Under the pieces are notes generated by a model. The model saw only the letters and a program-made list of their open reading frames with translations, was not told where the DNA came from and did not search any database. From Pseudomonadota bacterium (lineage in GTDB: Bacteria; Pseudomonadota; Alphaproteobacteria; Sphingomonadales; Sphingomonadaceae), in contig JAEZZI010000002.1 in the NCBI GenBank assembly GCA_023418595.1, forward strand, positions 54,545 through 118,544: DNA of 64,000 nt, in the 5' to 3' direction. Position numbers and translations under genes: made by a program. Of the stretch, positions 1-8,739 are shown one piece after another (position 1 is the first letter of the stretch; each line of letters begins with the position of its first letter).

Positions 1-48
1 TCGCTAGACCCGCTCGCAACGAACGATCAAATCGGAGCCTCCCCCCTC

Positions 49-1113
49 ATGACCTTCGCTGTATCCCGCTCGCTTCTGCTCGCCCTTGCATCGGGTGTTG
101 CGCTCGCCGCCTGTTCTTCCGGCGACGAGGCGGCGAACGGCAGCAATGCCGCCGCGGGCCAGCAGGTCGTCAACCTCTACTCCGCGCGGCATTATGACAG
201 CGACAAGGCGCTGTACGATCGCTTCACCCAGGAAACCGGCATCCGCATCAACGTGATCGAGGGCAATGCCGACGAGCTGATCGCGCGGATGCGGAGCGAA
301 GGCGCACAGAGCCCCGCCGACCTGTTCATCACCGCCGACGCGGGCGCGCTCCACCGCGCCGAGCAGGCCGGGCTGTTCCAGCCGGTGCGCTCGGAGACGA
401 TCGAGCAGCGCATCCCCGCCAATCTGCGCGAGCCATCGGGGCTGTGGGCGGGCTTCATGCGCCGCGCCCGCGTCGTCGCCTATGACAGCAACCGCGTCCG
501 CGAGAACGAGGTCGAGACCTATGAACAGCTCGCTTCCCCTCGCTTCCGCAACCGGCTGTGCGTGCGCTCCGCCGACAATATCTACAATCTGTCGCTGGTC
601 GGCGCGCTGATCGAGGCGTGGGGAGTGGAGAAGACCACCGAATGGGCGCGCGGCATCGTCGCCAACATGGCGCGCCCGCCCGAAGGCGGCGACCGCGACC
701 AGATCCGCGCGGTGAACGCAGGCGTCTGCGAAATCGCACTGACCAACAGCTATTATTATATCCGCATGGCGAGCGGCGAGGATGCCGCCGACCGCGCGAT
801 GACCGAAAAGGTCCAGCTCGGCTTCCCGTCGCTCGACGGGCAGGGCAGCCATGTGAACATCTCGGGCGGCGGCGTCGCGGCGAATGCGCCCAACCGCGAC
901 AATGCGGTCCGCCTGCTCGAATTCTTCACCGAGCCTTCGACGCAGGAATATATCTCGGCCAACAACAACGAATATCCCGCCAGCCCGACCGTGACCGCGC
1001 CGCCGCCGGTCGCAAGCTATACCGGGTTTCAGCCGCATCCGATGCCGGTCGCGAACTTCGCGCGGCGTCAGGCGGAGGCGCAGAAGGTGATGGCAGCCGC
1101 AGGCTGGCGCTGA
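49..1113 (+). CDS. fbpA: Fe(3+) ABC transporter substrate-binding lipoprotein
   Basis: The 354-residue protein is probably the periplasmic ferric-iron receptor of the ABC importer encoded just downstream. It starts with a lipoprotein signal peptide ending in the lipobox ALAAC (Cys about residue 21), so it should be anchored to a membrane. The mature part follows the FutA/FbpA pattern: an N-terminal YSARHYDSD segment, an ADLFITADAG segment, and a tyrosine cluster (SYYYIRM, about residue 240) of the kind that binds iron in this family. The permease and ATPase genes follow on the same strand. The 197-base gap to the permease is largely filled by a palindromic repeat. Iron as substrate is inferred from family resemblance; another metal is not excluded. 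Confidence 0.87.
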   Translation: MTFAVSRSLLLALASGVALAACSSGDEAANGSNAAAGQQVVNLYSARHYDSDKALYDRFTQETGIRINVIEGNADELIARMRSEGAQSPADLFITADAGALHRAEQAGLFQPVRSETIEQRIPANLREPSGLWAGFMRRARVVAYDSNRVRENEVETYEQLASPRFRNRLCVRSADNIYNLSLVGALIEAWGVEKTTEWARGIVANMARPPEGGDRDQIRAVNAGVCEIALTNSYYYIRMASGEDAADRAMTEKVQLGFPSLDGQGSHVNISGGGVAANAPNRDNAVRLLEFFTEPSTQEYISANNNEYPASPTVTAPPPVASYTGFQPHPMPVANFARRQAEAQKVMAAAGWR

Positions 1114-1205
1114 TTGGGGTTGGTTGGTGCGGATGGGATGGTAGGAACGGTAACACGCCAAACCGTTCTATCCCGCAGGCCATCCAGTTTGACCCCACCT
1201 ATCCA

Positions 1206-1303
1206 CGTTCGTGCTGAGCTTGTCGAAGCACTGTCCTTCCTTCGTGCCCCTGGTGCAGGGAGAAGAAAGAAGGACAGCATTTCGACAAGCTCAATGCGAA
1301 CGG
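1206..1303. repeat. Palindromic intergenic repeat, family A
   Basis: Two arms of about 37 bases form a large imperfect inverted repeat. The left arm contains GAGCTTGTCGAAGCACTGTC and the right arm contains GACAGCATTTCGACAAGCTC, with both ends in CGTTCG/CGAACG. The same element recurs at 41718-41800, with a degenerate copy at 31256-31333. It lies between the binding protein and permease genes of the iron transporter and would form a long hairpin in the polycistronic mRNA. Confidence 0.85.
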
Positions 1304-1310
1304 AAATTTG

Positions 1311-2882
1311 ATGTCTCAGCGCTTAATCCGCCCAAACCCCCTCGGCTGGGCGGCGCTGGTGGCGGCGTTGCTGGCCGCCGCGCCGCTGGTCGGGGTGGTT
1401 TATGCCGCGCTTGGGGCCGAGCGTGCCGACATCGCGGCACACGAATTGTGGCGTTATGCCGGAACCTCCGCCGTCCTCGCGATCGTGGTGGGCGTGCTGG
1501 TCGCCATCATCGGCACCGCCACCGCCTGGCTGACCGTGATGCAAGACTTCCCGGCCAGGCGCGTCCTCACTTGGGCATTGGTGCTGCCGCTGGCGGTGCC
1601 GGGCTTCGCGCTCGCCTATGCCTATGCCGACATGCTCGATGTCGGCGGTGCGCTCCGCACCTGGCTGCGCGAGGATTTCGGGTACAATCCGATGTGGTCG
1701 ATCCGGTCGATCCCCGGCGCGGCATTCGTGCTCGCGCTCGCTTTCTACCCCTATGTCTATCTGGCAATGCGCGCGGCGTTTCTGATGCAGTCGGCGGATT
1801 TGATGGACGCCAGCCGCACGCTGGGCGCGTCGCGGTGGCGGGCACTGGCCGCCGTCGCAATCCCGGTCGCGCGGCCTGCGCTGGCGGCGGGGGTGGCGCT
1901 GGCGGTGATGGAGACACTCGCCGATTACGGGGCGGTGCGGTATCTGAGCGTGCAGACGCTGACCACCGGTGTCGTGCGCGCCTGGTCGGTGTTCGGATCG
2001 ACCGCGAGTGCGGCGACGCTGGCCTTGCCGCTGATGGGGGCGGCGTTCTTCCTTTTGTGGGTCGAGCGTTCGGCGCGGCGCGGCAAGGTTCATGAAGGGG
2101 GCCGCGCGCAGCTGCGTCCGCTGACCGTCACGCGCCTGACCGGCGCTCGCGCCGCGCTGGCAACGACCGTCTGCGCGCTGCCGGTGATCCTCGGCCTGCT
2201 GATTCCCGCCGCGTGGCTGGCGCACCTTGCGCTCGAACAAACCCCCGACTTGCCGCGGCTGACTGCCGCCGCCACCCGCAGCCTGGCGCTGGGCCTGAGC
2301 GGCGCAGCGCTCACCGTCCTCCTCGCGACGATGCTGGCAGTGGGGGGCAGGGGGCGGCCGATGCTGCTGCGGCTCGCCAGCCTGGGTTATGCGACGCCGG
2401 GCGCGGTGATGGCGATCGGGCTGTTGGTTCCCGCATCGCTCCTGTGGAATGCGGGGATATTGTCGTCGGGGCTGGTCATCGGCGTCGCGCTGCTGTTGCT
2501 CGCCTATGCCGCGCGGTTGATGGCGGCGGCGCTCGAGCCGATCGTGGCGGGGCTGGAGCGCATCGCGCCGTCCACCCGCCACGCCGCGCGGATGCTGGGC
2601 AGGGGACCGGTCGGCGGCGCGGTTGCCGTTGACCTCCCGCTCGCCCGCGGGGCGGTGCTGACCGCCGCGCTGCTGGTCTTCATCGATATCGTCAAGGAAC
2701 TGCCCGCAACGCTGATCCTGCGGCCGTTCAATTTCGACACGCTGGCGGTGATCGCCAATAATTACGCGCTGGACGAACGGCTGGGGCAGGCGGGACTGCC
2801 GTCGCTGATCGTGGTGGCACTAGCGCTCGGCCCGGTAATCTGGCTGTCGCGGCGCATTGCCGCGGTGCGTCCGGTTGGCTAG
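1311..2882 (+). CDS. fbpB: Ferric-iron ABC transporter permease (fused two-domain)
   Basis: The 523-residue integral membrane protein has two tandem BPD_transp_1-type permease halves (roughly residues 55-250 and 320-515), as in FbpB/SfuB iron permeases, where one chain supplies the whole channel. EAA-like cytoplasmic loops are visible near SRTLGASRWRALAAVAIP in the first half and ARMLGRGPVGGA in the second; these are the sites that dock with the ATPase. The ATG at 1311 is chosen; a TTG lies directly in front of it. It is preceded by a family A repeat and followed by a family B repeat before the ATPase gene, so the operon is broken up by hairpins. Confidence 0.88.
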   Translation: MSQRLIRPNPLGWAALVAALLAAAPLVGVVYAALGAERADIAAHELWRYAGTSAVLAIVVGVLVAIIGTATAWLTVMQDFPARRVLTWALVLPLAVPGFALAYAYADMLDVGGALRTWLREDFGYNPMWSIRSIPGAAFVLALAFYPYVYLAMRAAFLMQSADLMDASRTLGASRWRALAAVAIPVARPALAAGVALAVMETLADYGAVRYLSVQTLTTGVVRAWSVFGSTASAATLALPLMGAAFFLLWVERSARRGKVHEGGRAQLRPLTVTRLTGARAALATTVCALPVILGLLIPAAWLAHLALEQTPDLPRLTAAATRSLALGLSGAALTVLLATMLAVGGRGRPMLLRLASLGYATPGAVMAIGLLVPASLLWNAGILSSGLVIGVALLLLAYAARLMAAALEPIVAGLERIAPSTRHAARMLGRGPVGGAVAVDLPLARGAVLTAALLVFIDIVKELPATLILRPFNFDTLAVIANNYALDERLGQAGLPSLIVVALALGPVIWLSRRIAAVRPVG

Positions 2883-2912
2883 GCGAGAAGTGTGAGGACA
2901 ATCCTACTCCCA

Positions 2913-3001
2913 CCCTATCCGTTCGTTTCGAGCGAAGTCGAGAAACGTGAGCTTGGCGCGCGCGAGCGTTTCTCGACTTCGCTCGAAACGAACGGGTAGG
3001 G
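2913..3001. repeat. Palindromic intergenic repeat, family B
   Basis: This is a nearly perfect inverted repeat with arms of about 35 bases (2913-2947 and 2967-3001) and a single visible mismatch. The arm core is CGTTTCGAGCGAAGTCGAG, and the loop of about 19 bases is GC-rich. A second, less perfect copy lies at 18081-18157. It ends a few bases before the ATPase start codon, so it could fold over the start region of that gene. Confidence 0.9.
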
Positions 3002-3007
3002 GGCGCG

Positions 3008-4039
3008 ATGCACACCATGCCCGCACCTGCCTTGTCCGTCGCCGATGTCGCCAAATCCTATGGAGCGGTGCAGGCGGTGGATGGCGCCAGTTTCGACCTG
3101 GCGGCGGGGCAAGTGACATGCCTGCTCGGTCGATCGGGCTGCGGCAAGTCCACCTTGCTCCGCCTGATCGCCGGACTGGAACGCGCCGACCGCGGCCGCA
3201 TCGCGGCGGGGGAAGCGATCTTCGCCGACGCCGCCACCCACCTCCCCCCCGAAAAGCGCGGCATCGGCCTGGTATTCCAGGACTATGCTCTGTTCCCGCA
3301 TCTCGACGTGACGAAGAATGTCGGTTTCGGTCTGGCGCATCTGAACAAGGCCGAGCGTGCCGGGCGGGTCGCCGCCCTGCTCGACCGCTTCCAGATCGCG
3401 CACCTCGCAAGCGCCTATCCCCACAGCCTGTCCGGCGGCGAACAGCAGCGCGTCGCCATCGCCCGCGCGCTTGCCCGCGAACCTGCGGTGGTGCTGATGG
3501 ACGAGCCATTCTCCGGCCTCGACGGGGCGCTGCGCCGCGACATCCAGCTCGCGATCCTGGGCGAGTTGCGCGCGAGCGGCGCGGCGGTGCTGATCGTTAC
3601 CCATGACGCGGAAGAAGCCATGCGCGTCGGCGACAGGATCGTCCTGATGGCCGAGGGCCGCGTCCTCCAGACCGGCACGCCGGAAGAATGCTACGCGCAG
3701 CCCACCAGCGCCGCTGCCGCCCGCTTGCTAGGCCCGGTTAACGCGCTGCCGGGGGTGGTGAAGGACGGCCGGATCACCACCGCGCTAGGCATGACGCCCG
3801 CCCCCGGCCACCCGGACGGCCCCGCGACGCTGATCGCTCGGCCGGAGGCATTCGCGATGGCGGGGGAGGGTGAAGGGTTCGACCTGACGGTCAGCGAAAT
3901 CGCCTATCTCGGCGATCGGTACGAGGTGTCGGGGATGGTCGGCGACACGCCGATTCTCGCGCATCTCAATACCCGCCCGATCTTGGGTCGCGGCACGGTG
4001 CAGCTTGCTGTGTCGTCAGATGCCGTTCGGCTCGTCTAG
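3008..4039 (+). CDS. fbpC: Ferric-iron ABC transporter ATP-binding protein
   Basis: The 343-residue ABC ATPase has Walker A GRSGCGKST (about residue 43), the Q-loop in GLVFQDYALFPHL, the signature LSGGEQQR, Walker B VVLMDEPFSGLD and the switch His in VTHDAEEA. The region after residue ~240 matches the regulatory TOBE-like extension of FbpC/CysA-type ATPases. It is the third gene of the iron import set and would energise the fused permease. The start codon lies only 6 bases beyond the family B hairpin; a second ATG is at 3017. Confidence 0.88.
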   Translation: MHTMPAPALSVADVAKSYGAVQAVDGASFDLAAGQVTCLLGRSGCGKSTLLRLIAGLERADRGRIAAGEAIFADAATHLPPEKRGIGLVFQDYALFPHLDVTKNVGFGLAHLNKAERAGRVAALLDRFQIAHLASAYPHSLSGGEQQRVAIARALAREPAVVLMDEPFSGLDGALRRDIQLAILGELRASGAAVLIVTHDAEEAMRVGDRIVLMAEGRVLQTGTPEECYAQPTSAAAARLLGPVNALPGVVKDGRITTALGMTPAPGHPDGPATLIARPEAFAMAGEGEGFDLTVSEIAYLGDRYEVSGMVGDTPILAHLNTRPILGRGTVQLAVSSDAVRLV

Positions 4040-4132
4040 TCCAACGGCGATTTGCTGGACGGGTGCGGACAAAGCGGAATGTCGGCAATCGACCCCATTG
4101 CGGACATCAGACCACGCGGGCACCTTGCGCTA

Positions 4133-4576
4133 ATGGTGAAAGGTGACAAATCTCGCCTGAGTAAGCTGCTGACGGAGAGCCGGCTAAAGAAGCGGGCCTC
4201 CATTTTGATCGGTTGGTGGGCGTCGGTCGGCGTGTCCGTATCACCCGTTGCGCCCGACCGATACTGGCTCCTTCTGAATAGGCTGCGCGTCGGACGCTCG
4301 GGGCCGCTGGGCAAGACCAGCGACATCCTTGCGGAACTTCGAGCTTTCAGCACCGGTTCGGACATGCTGACCGTCATCGGGTGGGACGTCGACGAGGAGC
4401 CCGCGCTCCTCATCGGCGCGGAAAAGCTGATAGCGAAAGTGTCGGCCCTGGATCAGATTTATCCAGATGGATTTATTCTCATTAGTGATCTCGATGGGAA
4501 AGCTTTACTCGTGGATTTCGATTACGAGGCAGGACCCCACGTCAATAGTATCGACTTGCCAACAAGCGGAATCTGA
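4133..4576 (+). CDS. Hypothetical protein, AT-richer orphan
   Basis: The 147-residue protein is not recognised. It begins with a basic N terminus rich in Lys/Arg/Ser (MVKGDKSRLSKLL), has one moderately hydrophobic stretch (ILIGWWASVGVSV) and ends with an acidic domain containing ILISDLDGKALLVDFDY. No signal peptide or catalytic motif is evident. The reading frame is open back to 4052, but that stretch resembles an intergenic repeat, so the ATG at 4133 is preferred. Base composition is unusual: I count 56 G+C in bases 4441-4560 (47%) against well over 60% in neighbouring genes, which suggests acquisition from elsewhere. Its position after the iron operon gives no clear functional clue. Confidence 0.5.
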   Translation: MVKGDKSRLSKLLTESRLKKRASILIGWWASVGVSVSPVAPDRYWLLLNRLRVGRSGPLGKTSDILAELRAFSTGSDMLTVIGWDVDEEPALLIGAEKLIAKVSALDQIYPDGFILISDLDGKALLVDFDYEAGPHVNSIDLPTSGI

Positions 4577-4811
4577 TGTCCGCTACCCACCCAATTTCCG
4601 GCGTAAGGCGCTATCGGCGGCATTCCTAATAGCTGCCCTACGTATCGATCGCGCGTCGATTGCCTCACCACTCGGAAAGGTTCGAGCCCCACCGCCCGCC
4701 GACATAAACTCTCCCCTCACCCTAGGTTCAGGCGCGTTTCTGTATTAGCACGCCCCGATGGCGCGCCCTTCAGGTTCGCCCATTGTCCCGAGTTTCAATC
4801 CGGAGAGTTTC

Positions 4812-6980
4812 ATGAAGGCGATTTTGTTGGCGGGCGCGGCTGCGTTCGCGCTTGGAGGATGCAGCAGCATGGCGACCACCGATGGCACCACCGCGAGCGC
4901 GGGCAGCGAAGCGCCGGTCGCCGCCGCCGGGGATCAGGCGATGCCCGACAACATCCTGCTCGCCGACTGGTCCGGCCCATATGACGGGGTGCCGCCGTTC
5001 GACAAGGTGACGCCCGCGATGTTCCCCGAAGCCATCCAGTACGGCATCGACGAACAGCGCCGCGAATATCAGGCGATTACCCGCCACCGCGCCGCGCCGA
5101 CCTTTGAAACGGTCATCGTGCCGATGGAAAAGGCCGGCGAGCGGCTGGGCCGGGTCATGGCGGTGTTCGGCGTGATGACCAGCAACATGACGACGCCCGA
5201 ATATCAGGCGCTGCAACGCGAATGGGGGCCGAAGCTGTCGGCGGCGTCTGACGAGATCACGCTCGACCCGATGCTGTTTCAGCGGATCAAGGCGGTCTAT
5301 GACAACCGCAACAATGCCGGGCTGAACGCGCAGCAGATCCGACTGGTCGAACGTTATTATGACAGCTTCGTCCGCCGCGGCGCAAATCTGAATGCCGAAC
5401 AGAAGCAGCAGCTGTCGGCCTACAACGCCGCGCTCGCCAAGGAATTCTCCAGCTTCTCCGAAAAGGTGCTTGCGGACGAAAGCACCTATATCACCGCCAC
5501 CGAAGCGCAGATGAAGGGCGTCCCCGCCGACATCAAGGGCGCAGCCGCCGGTGCGGCGAAGGAGCGCAACCTGCCCGCAGGCAGCTATGCGATCGTCAAC
5601 ACCCGTTCGGCGGTCGATCCGGTGCTGACCTTTGCCGAGGACCGGGCGCTGCGTGAGAAAGTCTGGCGCGCCTTCGTCAGCCGCGGCGACAATGGCGGCG
5701 CGAACGACACCAATGCGACGATCGCGACGATCACCCAGATCCGCGCCGATCGCGCCAAGCTCTTGGGCTATCGGAACCACGCCGAATGGCGGATGCAGGA
5801 CACGATGGCGAAGACGCCAGCGGCTGCCAACGAGCTGATGATGCGCGTCTGGCCCGCTGCGGTCGCGCGCGTGAAGCAGGAGGTTGCCGACCAGCAGGCG
5901 ATGGCCAAATCGCTGGGTCAGAACATCACGATCGAACCGTGGGATTACCGTTTCTATCAGGAAAAGGTCCGCAAGGATCGCTACGACCTCTCCGCCGACG
6001 AGGTGAAGCCCTATTTCGAGCTGAACAACATCATCGAGGCGTCCTATTGGGCGGCAGGCGAATTGTTCGGCCTCGATTTCAAGGAAATCACCGGCACCGT
6101 GCCCGTCTGGCATCCCGATATCCGCGTCTATTCGGTGACGAAGCGCGGGTCGGGCGATCAGGTCGGCGTGTTCTATCGCGACGATTATGCGCGCACCGGC
6201 AAGCGGTCGGGCGCGTGGGCGACCACCTATCGCAGCCGTGCCGGGCTGACCGACAAGGACATCGTGCTGGGTTCGAACAACAATAATTTCGTGAAGCCGC
6301 CTGCGGGTCAGCCCGCGCTCATCAGCCTGGATGACGCGGAAACGCTGTTCCACGAATTCGGCCATGCGCTGCACTATTTCATCTCGAACGTCGAATATCC
6401 GAGCTTCAACGGCACCCCGCGCGACTTCGTGGAATATCCCAGCCAGGTGAACGAGAATTGGCTGCTGACCCAGCCGGTGCTCAGCCGCTTCGCCAAGCAT
6501 TACCAGACCGGCGAAGTGATGCCCGCGTCGCTGATCGCCAAGATCGAAAAGGCATCGACCTTCAACCAGGGCTTTGCGACGGTCGAATATCTGTCGTCCG
6601 CGATCGTCGACATGGAAATGCACACCCGCTCGACGGGCGTCGCGGACCCGGATGCGTTCGAGAAGGAAACGCTGGCCAAGATCGGGATGCCGCGCGAGAT
6701 CGTGATGCGGCACCGCCTGCCGCAGTTCAACCACCTTTTCTCGTCCGACGCCTATTCGGCGGGCTATTACAGCTATCTCTGGTCGGAGACGATGGACGCC
6801 GACACTTGGGCGCTGTTCGAGCAACGCGGCGTGTTCGACAAGGCGACGGCCGATAGCTATGCCAAGTGGATCCTGTCCACCGGCAATGAAATCGACCGCG
6901 CGGAGGCGTATCGCAATTTCCGCGGGCGCGACCCGCAGGTCGACGCGCTGCTCATCAAGCGCGGCTTCCCGGTCAACTGA
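4812..6980 (+). CDS. dcp: M3 family peptidyl-dipeptidase, exported lipoprotein form
   Basis: The 722-residue zinc metallopeptidase removes C-terminal dipeptides from oligopeptides. The zinc motif HEFGH is at residues 514-518, followed by a downstream glutamate-bearing segment (EYPSQVNENW), as in thimet-oligopeptidase relatives. The frame is open from 4758, but the ATG at 4812 gives a clean lipoprotein signal (MKAILLAGAAAFALGGCSS), so the enzyme should be membrane-anchored on the periplasmic side, unlike cytoplasmic E. coli Dcp. A Ser/Ala/Gly-rich linker follows the Cys. A strong stem-loop terminator lies 13 bases after the stop codon. Confidence 0.92.
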   Translation: MKAILLAGAAAFALGGCSSMATTDGTTASAGSEAPVAAAGDQAMPDNILLADWSGPYDGVPPFDKVTPAMFPEAIQYGIDEQRREYQAITRHRAAPTFETVIVPMEKAGERLGRVMAVFGVMTSNMTTPEYQALQREWGPKLSAASDEITLDPMLFQRIKAVYDNRNNAGLNAQQIRLVERYYDSFVRRGANLNAEQKQQLSAYNAALAKEFSSFSEKVLADESTYITATEAQMKGVPADIKGAAAGAAKERNLPAGSYAIVNTRSAVDPVLTFAEDRALREKVWRAFVSRGDNGGANDTNATIATITQIRADRAKLLGYRNHAEWRMQDTMAKTPAAANELMMRVWPAAVARVKQEVADQQAMAKSLGQNITIEPWDYRFYQEKVRKDRYDLSADEVKPYFELNNIIEASYWAAGELFGLDFKEITGTVPVWHPDIRVYSVTKRGSGDQVGVFYRDDYARTGKRSGAWATTYRSRAGLTDKDIVLGSNNNNFVKPPAGQPALISLDDAETLFHEFGHALHYFISNVEYPSFNGTPRDFVEYPSQVNENWLLTQPVLSRFAKHYQTGEVMPASLIAKIEKASTFNQGFATVEYLSSAIVDMEMHTRSTGVADPDAFEKETLAKIGMPREIVMRHRLPQFNHLFSSDAYSAGYYSYLWSETMDADTWALFEQRGVFDKATADSYAKWILSTGNEIDRAEAYRNFRGRDPQVDALLIKRGFPVN

Positions 6981-6993
6981 TCCGGGCAATGAA

Positions 6994-7021
6994 AAGGCCG
7001 GTCCCGTAAGGGGCCGGCCTT
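6994..7021 (+). terminator. Rho-independent-type terminator after dcp
   Basis: The stem AAGGCCGGTCCC pairs with GGGGCCGGCCTT across a 4-base GTAA loop, with one G-T wobble. It lies just past the dcp stop codon and is followed by only a short T-containing tract (TTGTGGTTT). Confidence 0.8.
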
Positions 7022-7403
7022 GTGGTTTCGGGGGGCTTGGTCTCAGGTCTGCGCGATTTACAACGGTCGCAGCCGGGGCGACAACAGGTGGGTCGCGGCG
7101 ACCGCCAGACCCACATTGTCGAGACTGGTGATCGCCGCACATCATGCTTGCATTGTTCTGCGCTGCACAGGCCAAGACGAGAATTTTGAGATCTTCATGG
7201 CCCAGTTCGTTCGCGGGGGGCGCCATCTAGGCCTCGGCGGCGTCAAAACGATGCCCCGTTTTCCGGGCATTTCATTGCGAGGAACCCGCGGGGCCACTTT
7301 ACCATCCGCGCTGTTGATGGGGCCCGACCCTATATGGAAACCGTTATCCTCGATCAAAGGAAGAGCGGGTAGCGCCAGATTGGCGGTTGCCCCCACCCGC
7401 GCT
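7022..7403. other. Intergenic region before lacI-type gene
   Basis: About 380 bases separate the dcp terminator from the regulator start. The frame of the regulator stays open through this stretch, but the encoded residues look like random translation and no good ribosome site supports an earlier start. I see no convincing operator dyad. It probably carries the regulator's promoter and leader. Confidence 0.4.
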
Positions 7404-8450
7404 ATGCCCATGCGCGTGAAGAAAAGCGCCCAGCCCACGATCAACGACGTCGCACGGATCGCGAGCGTGTCCAAAAAGACCGTCAGCCGCGTCATCAACC
7501 AGTCGCCGCTGCTAAACGGCGACACCCGCAAGCGGGTCGAAGAGGTGATCGCCGAACTGGGCTATGTCCCCAATCCGCAGGCGCGCGCGCTGGCGCTTCG
7601 GCGCACTTTCCTGATCGGGCTGATTCACGACAACCCCAATGCCCAGATGGTGCTGAGCGTGCAGCAGGGATTGCTGGAGGTTTTGCGCGAAACCGAGTTC
7701 GAACTGATCGTCCATCCGGTTGATCGCGGGTCGCCCAACATGGCCGACGATATCCGCATGTTCCTCAAACGTCAGCGTCCCTACGGCGTGATGCTGCTGC
7801 CGCCGATTTCGGAGAATGACGCGCTTGCCGAACTGTGCGCCGGGATCGGCTGCCGGTTCGTGCGGATGGGGTCGGCGCCGTTCGACGAGGCCGACCACAT
7901 GGTTGCATCGAACGACCGCGAGGCGGTGCGTGGCGCCATCGAGCATCTGATCCAGGCGGGGCACAGGCGCATCGGCATCGTCGCGGGACCGCACGGATTC
8001 CGGTCCGCTTTCGAACGCCAGCAGGGCTATGAGGAAGCGATCGAGGCGGCGGGAATCGGCGTCCAGCGAGCCCTGGTGGCGCAGGGCGACTATACGTTCG
8101 AATCGGGAATGCGTGCCGCCGAACGGCTGCTCGACCTGTCGCCGCGCCCGACCGCGATCTTTGCGTCGAACGACGAAATGGCGGCGGGCGCGCTGCATGT
8201 CGCGCGGCAGAGGGGGCTGGACGTGCCCGCCGATCTGTCGATCATCGGGTTCGACGACACGTCGATCGCGTCGCACCTGTGGCCGCCGCTGACCACCGTT
8301 CGCTGGCCGATCGCAACGATGGCGCGCGCGGCGGCACTAAAACTGATCGGCGACACGGGCGGCGAGGACAATGGCGATAGTGGGGGCGAGGATGCGCTGT
8401 TCGTATCGACGCTGATCCGCCGCGCCTCGGTCGCGCCGCCGCCGGGCTGA
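7404..8450 (+). CDS. LacI family transcriptional regulator
   Basis: The 348-residue regulator has an N-terminal LacI helix-turn-helix (TINDVARIASVSKKTVSRVI, about residues 11-30), the hinge region PNPQARALALRR, and a periplasmic-binding-protein-like sensor domain with the typical GHRRIGIVAG and FASNDEMAAGAL segments. Such proteins usually control sugar uptake or use genes and release DNA on binding a small ligand. No carbohydrate operon is adjacent, so the target is unknown; Dcp upstream and the methyltransferase-like gene downstream (opposite strand) are not obvious targets. A second in-frame ATG at 7410 is an equally likely start. Confidence 0.9.
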   Translation: MPMRVKKSAQPTINDVARIASVSKKTVSRVINQSPLLNGDTRKRVEEVIAELGYVPNPQARALALRRTFLIGLIHDNPNAQMVLSVQQGLLEVLRETEFELIVHPVDRGSPNMADDIRMFLKRQRPYGVMLLPPISENDALAELCAGIGCRFVRMGSAPFDEADHMVASNDREAVRGAIEHLIQAGHRRIGIVAGPHGFRSAFERQQGYEEAIEAAGIGVQRALVAQGDYTFESGMRAAERLLDLSPRPTAIFASNDEMAAGALHVARQRGLDVPADLSIIGFDDTSIASHLWPPLTTVRWPIATMARAAALKLIGDTGGEDNGDSGGEDALFVSTLIRRASVAPPPG

Positions 8451-8581
8451 GGCGGCATTACCGCTGGGGCATCGGTTGCACACCATGGCGGGTAGTGGGT
8501 CGAGGACGTGACCTTGCTGACCGGGTTGTCATCAAGTTACCCCGCGGTATTCTGCTCAATTCGAAGGCAGCAGACTTCGTG

Positions 8582-8626
8582 GTTACAGGTTGCGGCATGG
8601 GCATGGGATTGATGCTTGCCTGTAAC
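8582..8626. other. Inverted repeat between lacI and methyltransferase gene
   Basis: GTTACAGG at 8582-8589 pairs with CCTGTAAC at 8619-8626 across a 29-base spacer. It lies in the 289-base region between two convergent genes, where I see no gene. It could be a weak hairpin or paired half-sites; the evidence is positional only. Confidence 0.3.
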
Positions 8627-8700
8627 GCGAGGCTGGGCGTGCTTCGCGGTCTGGTGATCGACCCGCGCTGTCCGGTGCGCGCATCAAGATGTGAAGGCGC

Positions 8701-8729
8701 GCGGGCGGGGCTTGGTCGCTCCCGCCCGC
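8701..8729 (-). terminator. Hairpin after methyltransferase-like gene
   Basis: A perfect 9-base stem (GCGGGCGGG with CCCGCCCGC) closes an 11-base loop 11 bases beyond the stop codon of the minus-strand gene. There is no T-run, so termination is inferred from stem strength and position only. Confidence 0.5.
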
Positions 8730-8739
8730 TCAAATCGGG

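Noticed and set aside
4..1161. Long minus-strand open frame (385 codons) opposite the iron-binding protein gene
   Set aside because: Arg/His/Ala-rich translation with no family pattern, mirrored over a gene with clear motifs; a GC-rich shadow frame.
7020..7403. N-terminal extension of the LacI regulator
   Set aside because: The frame is open, but the residues do not resemble a domain and the helix-turn-helix normally begins within a few residues of the start.
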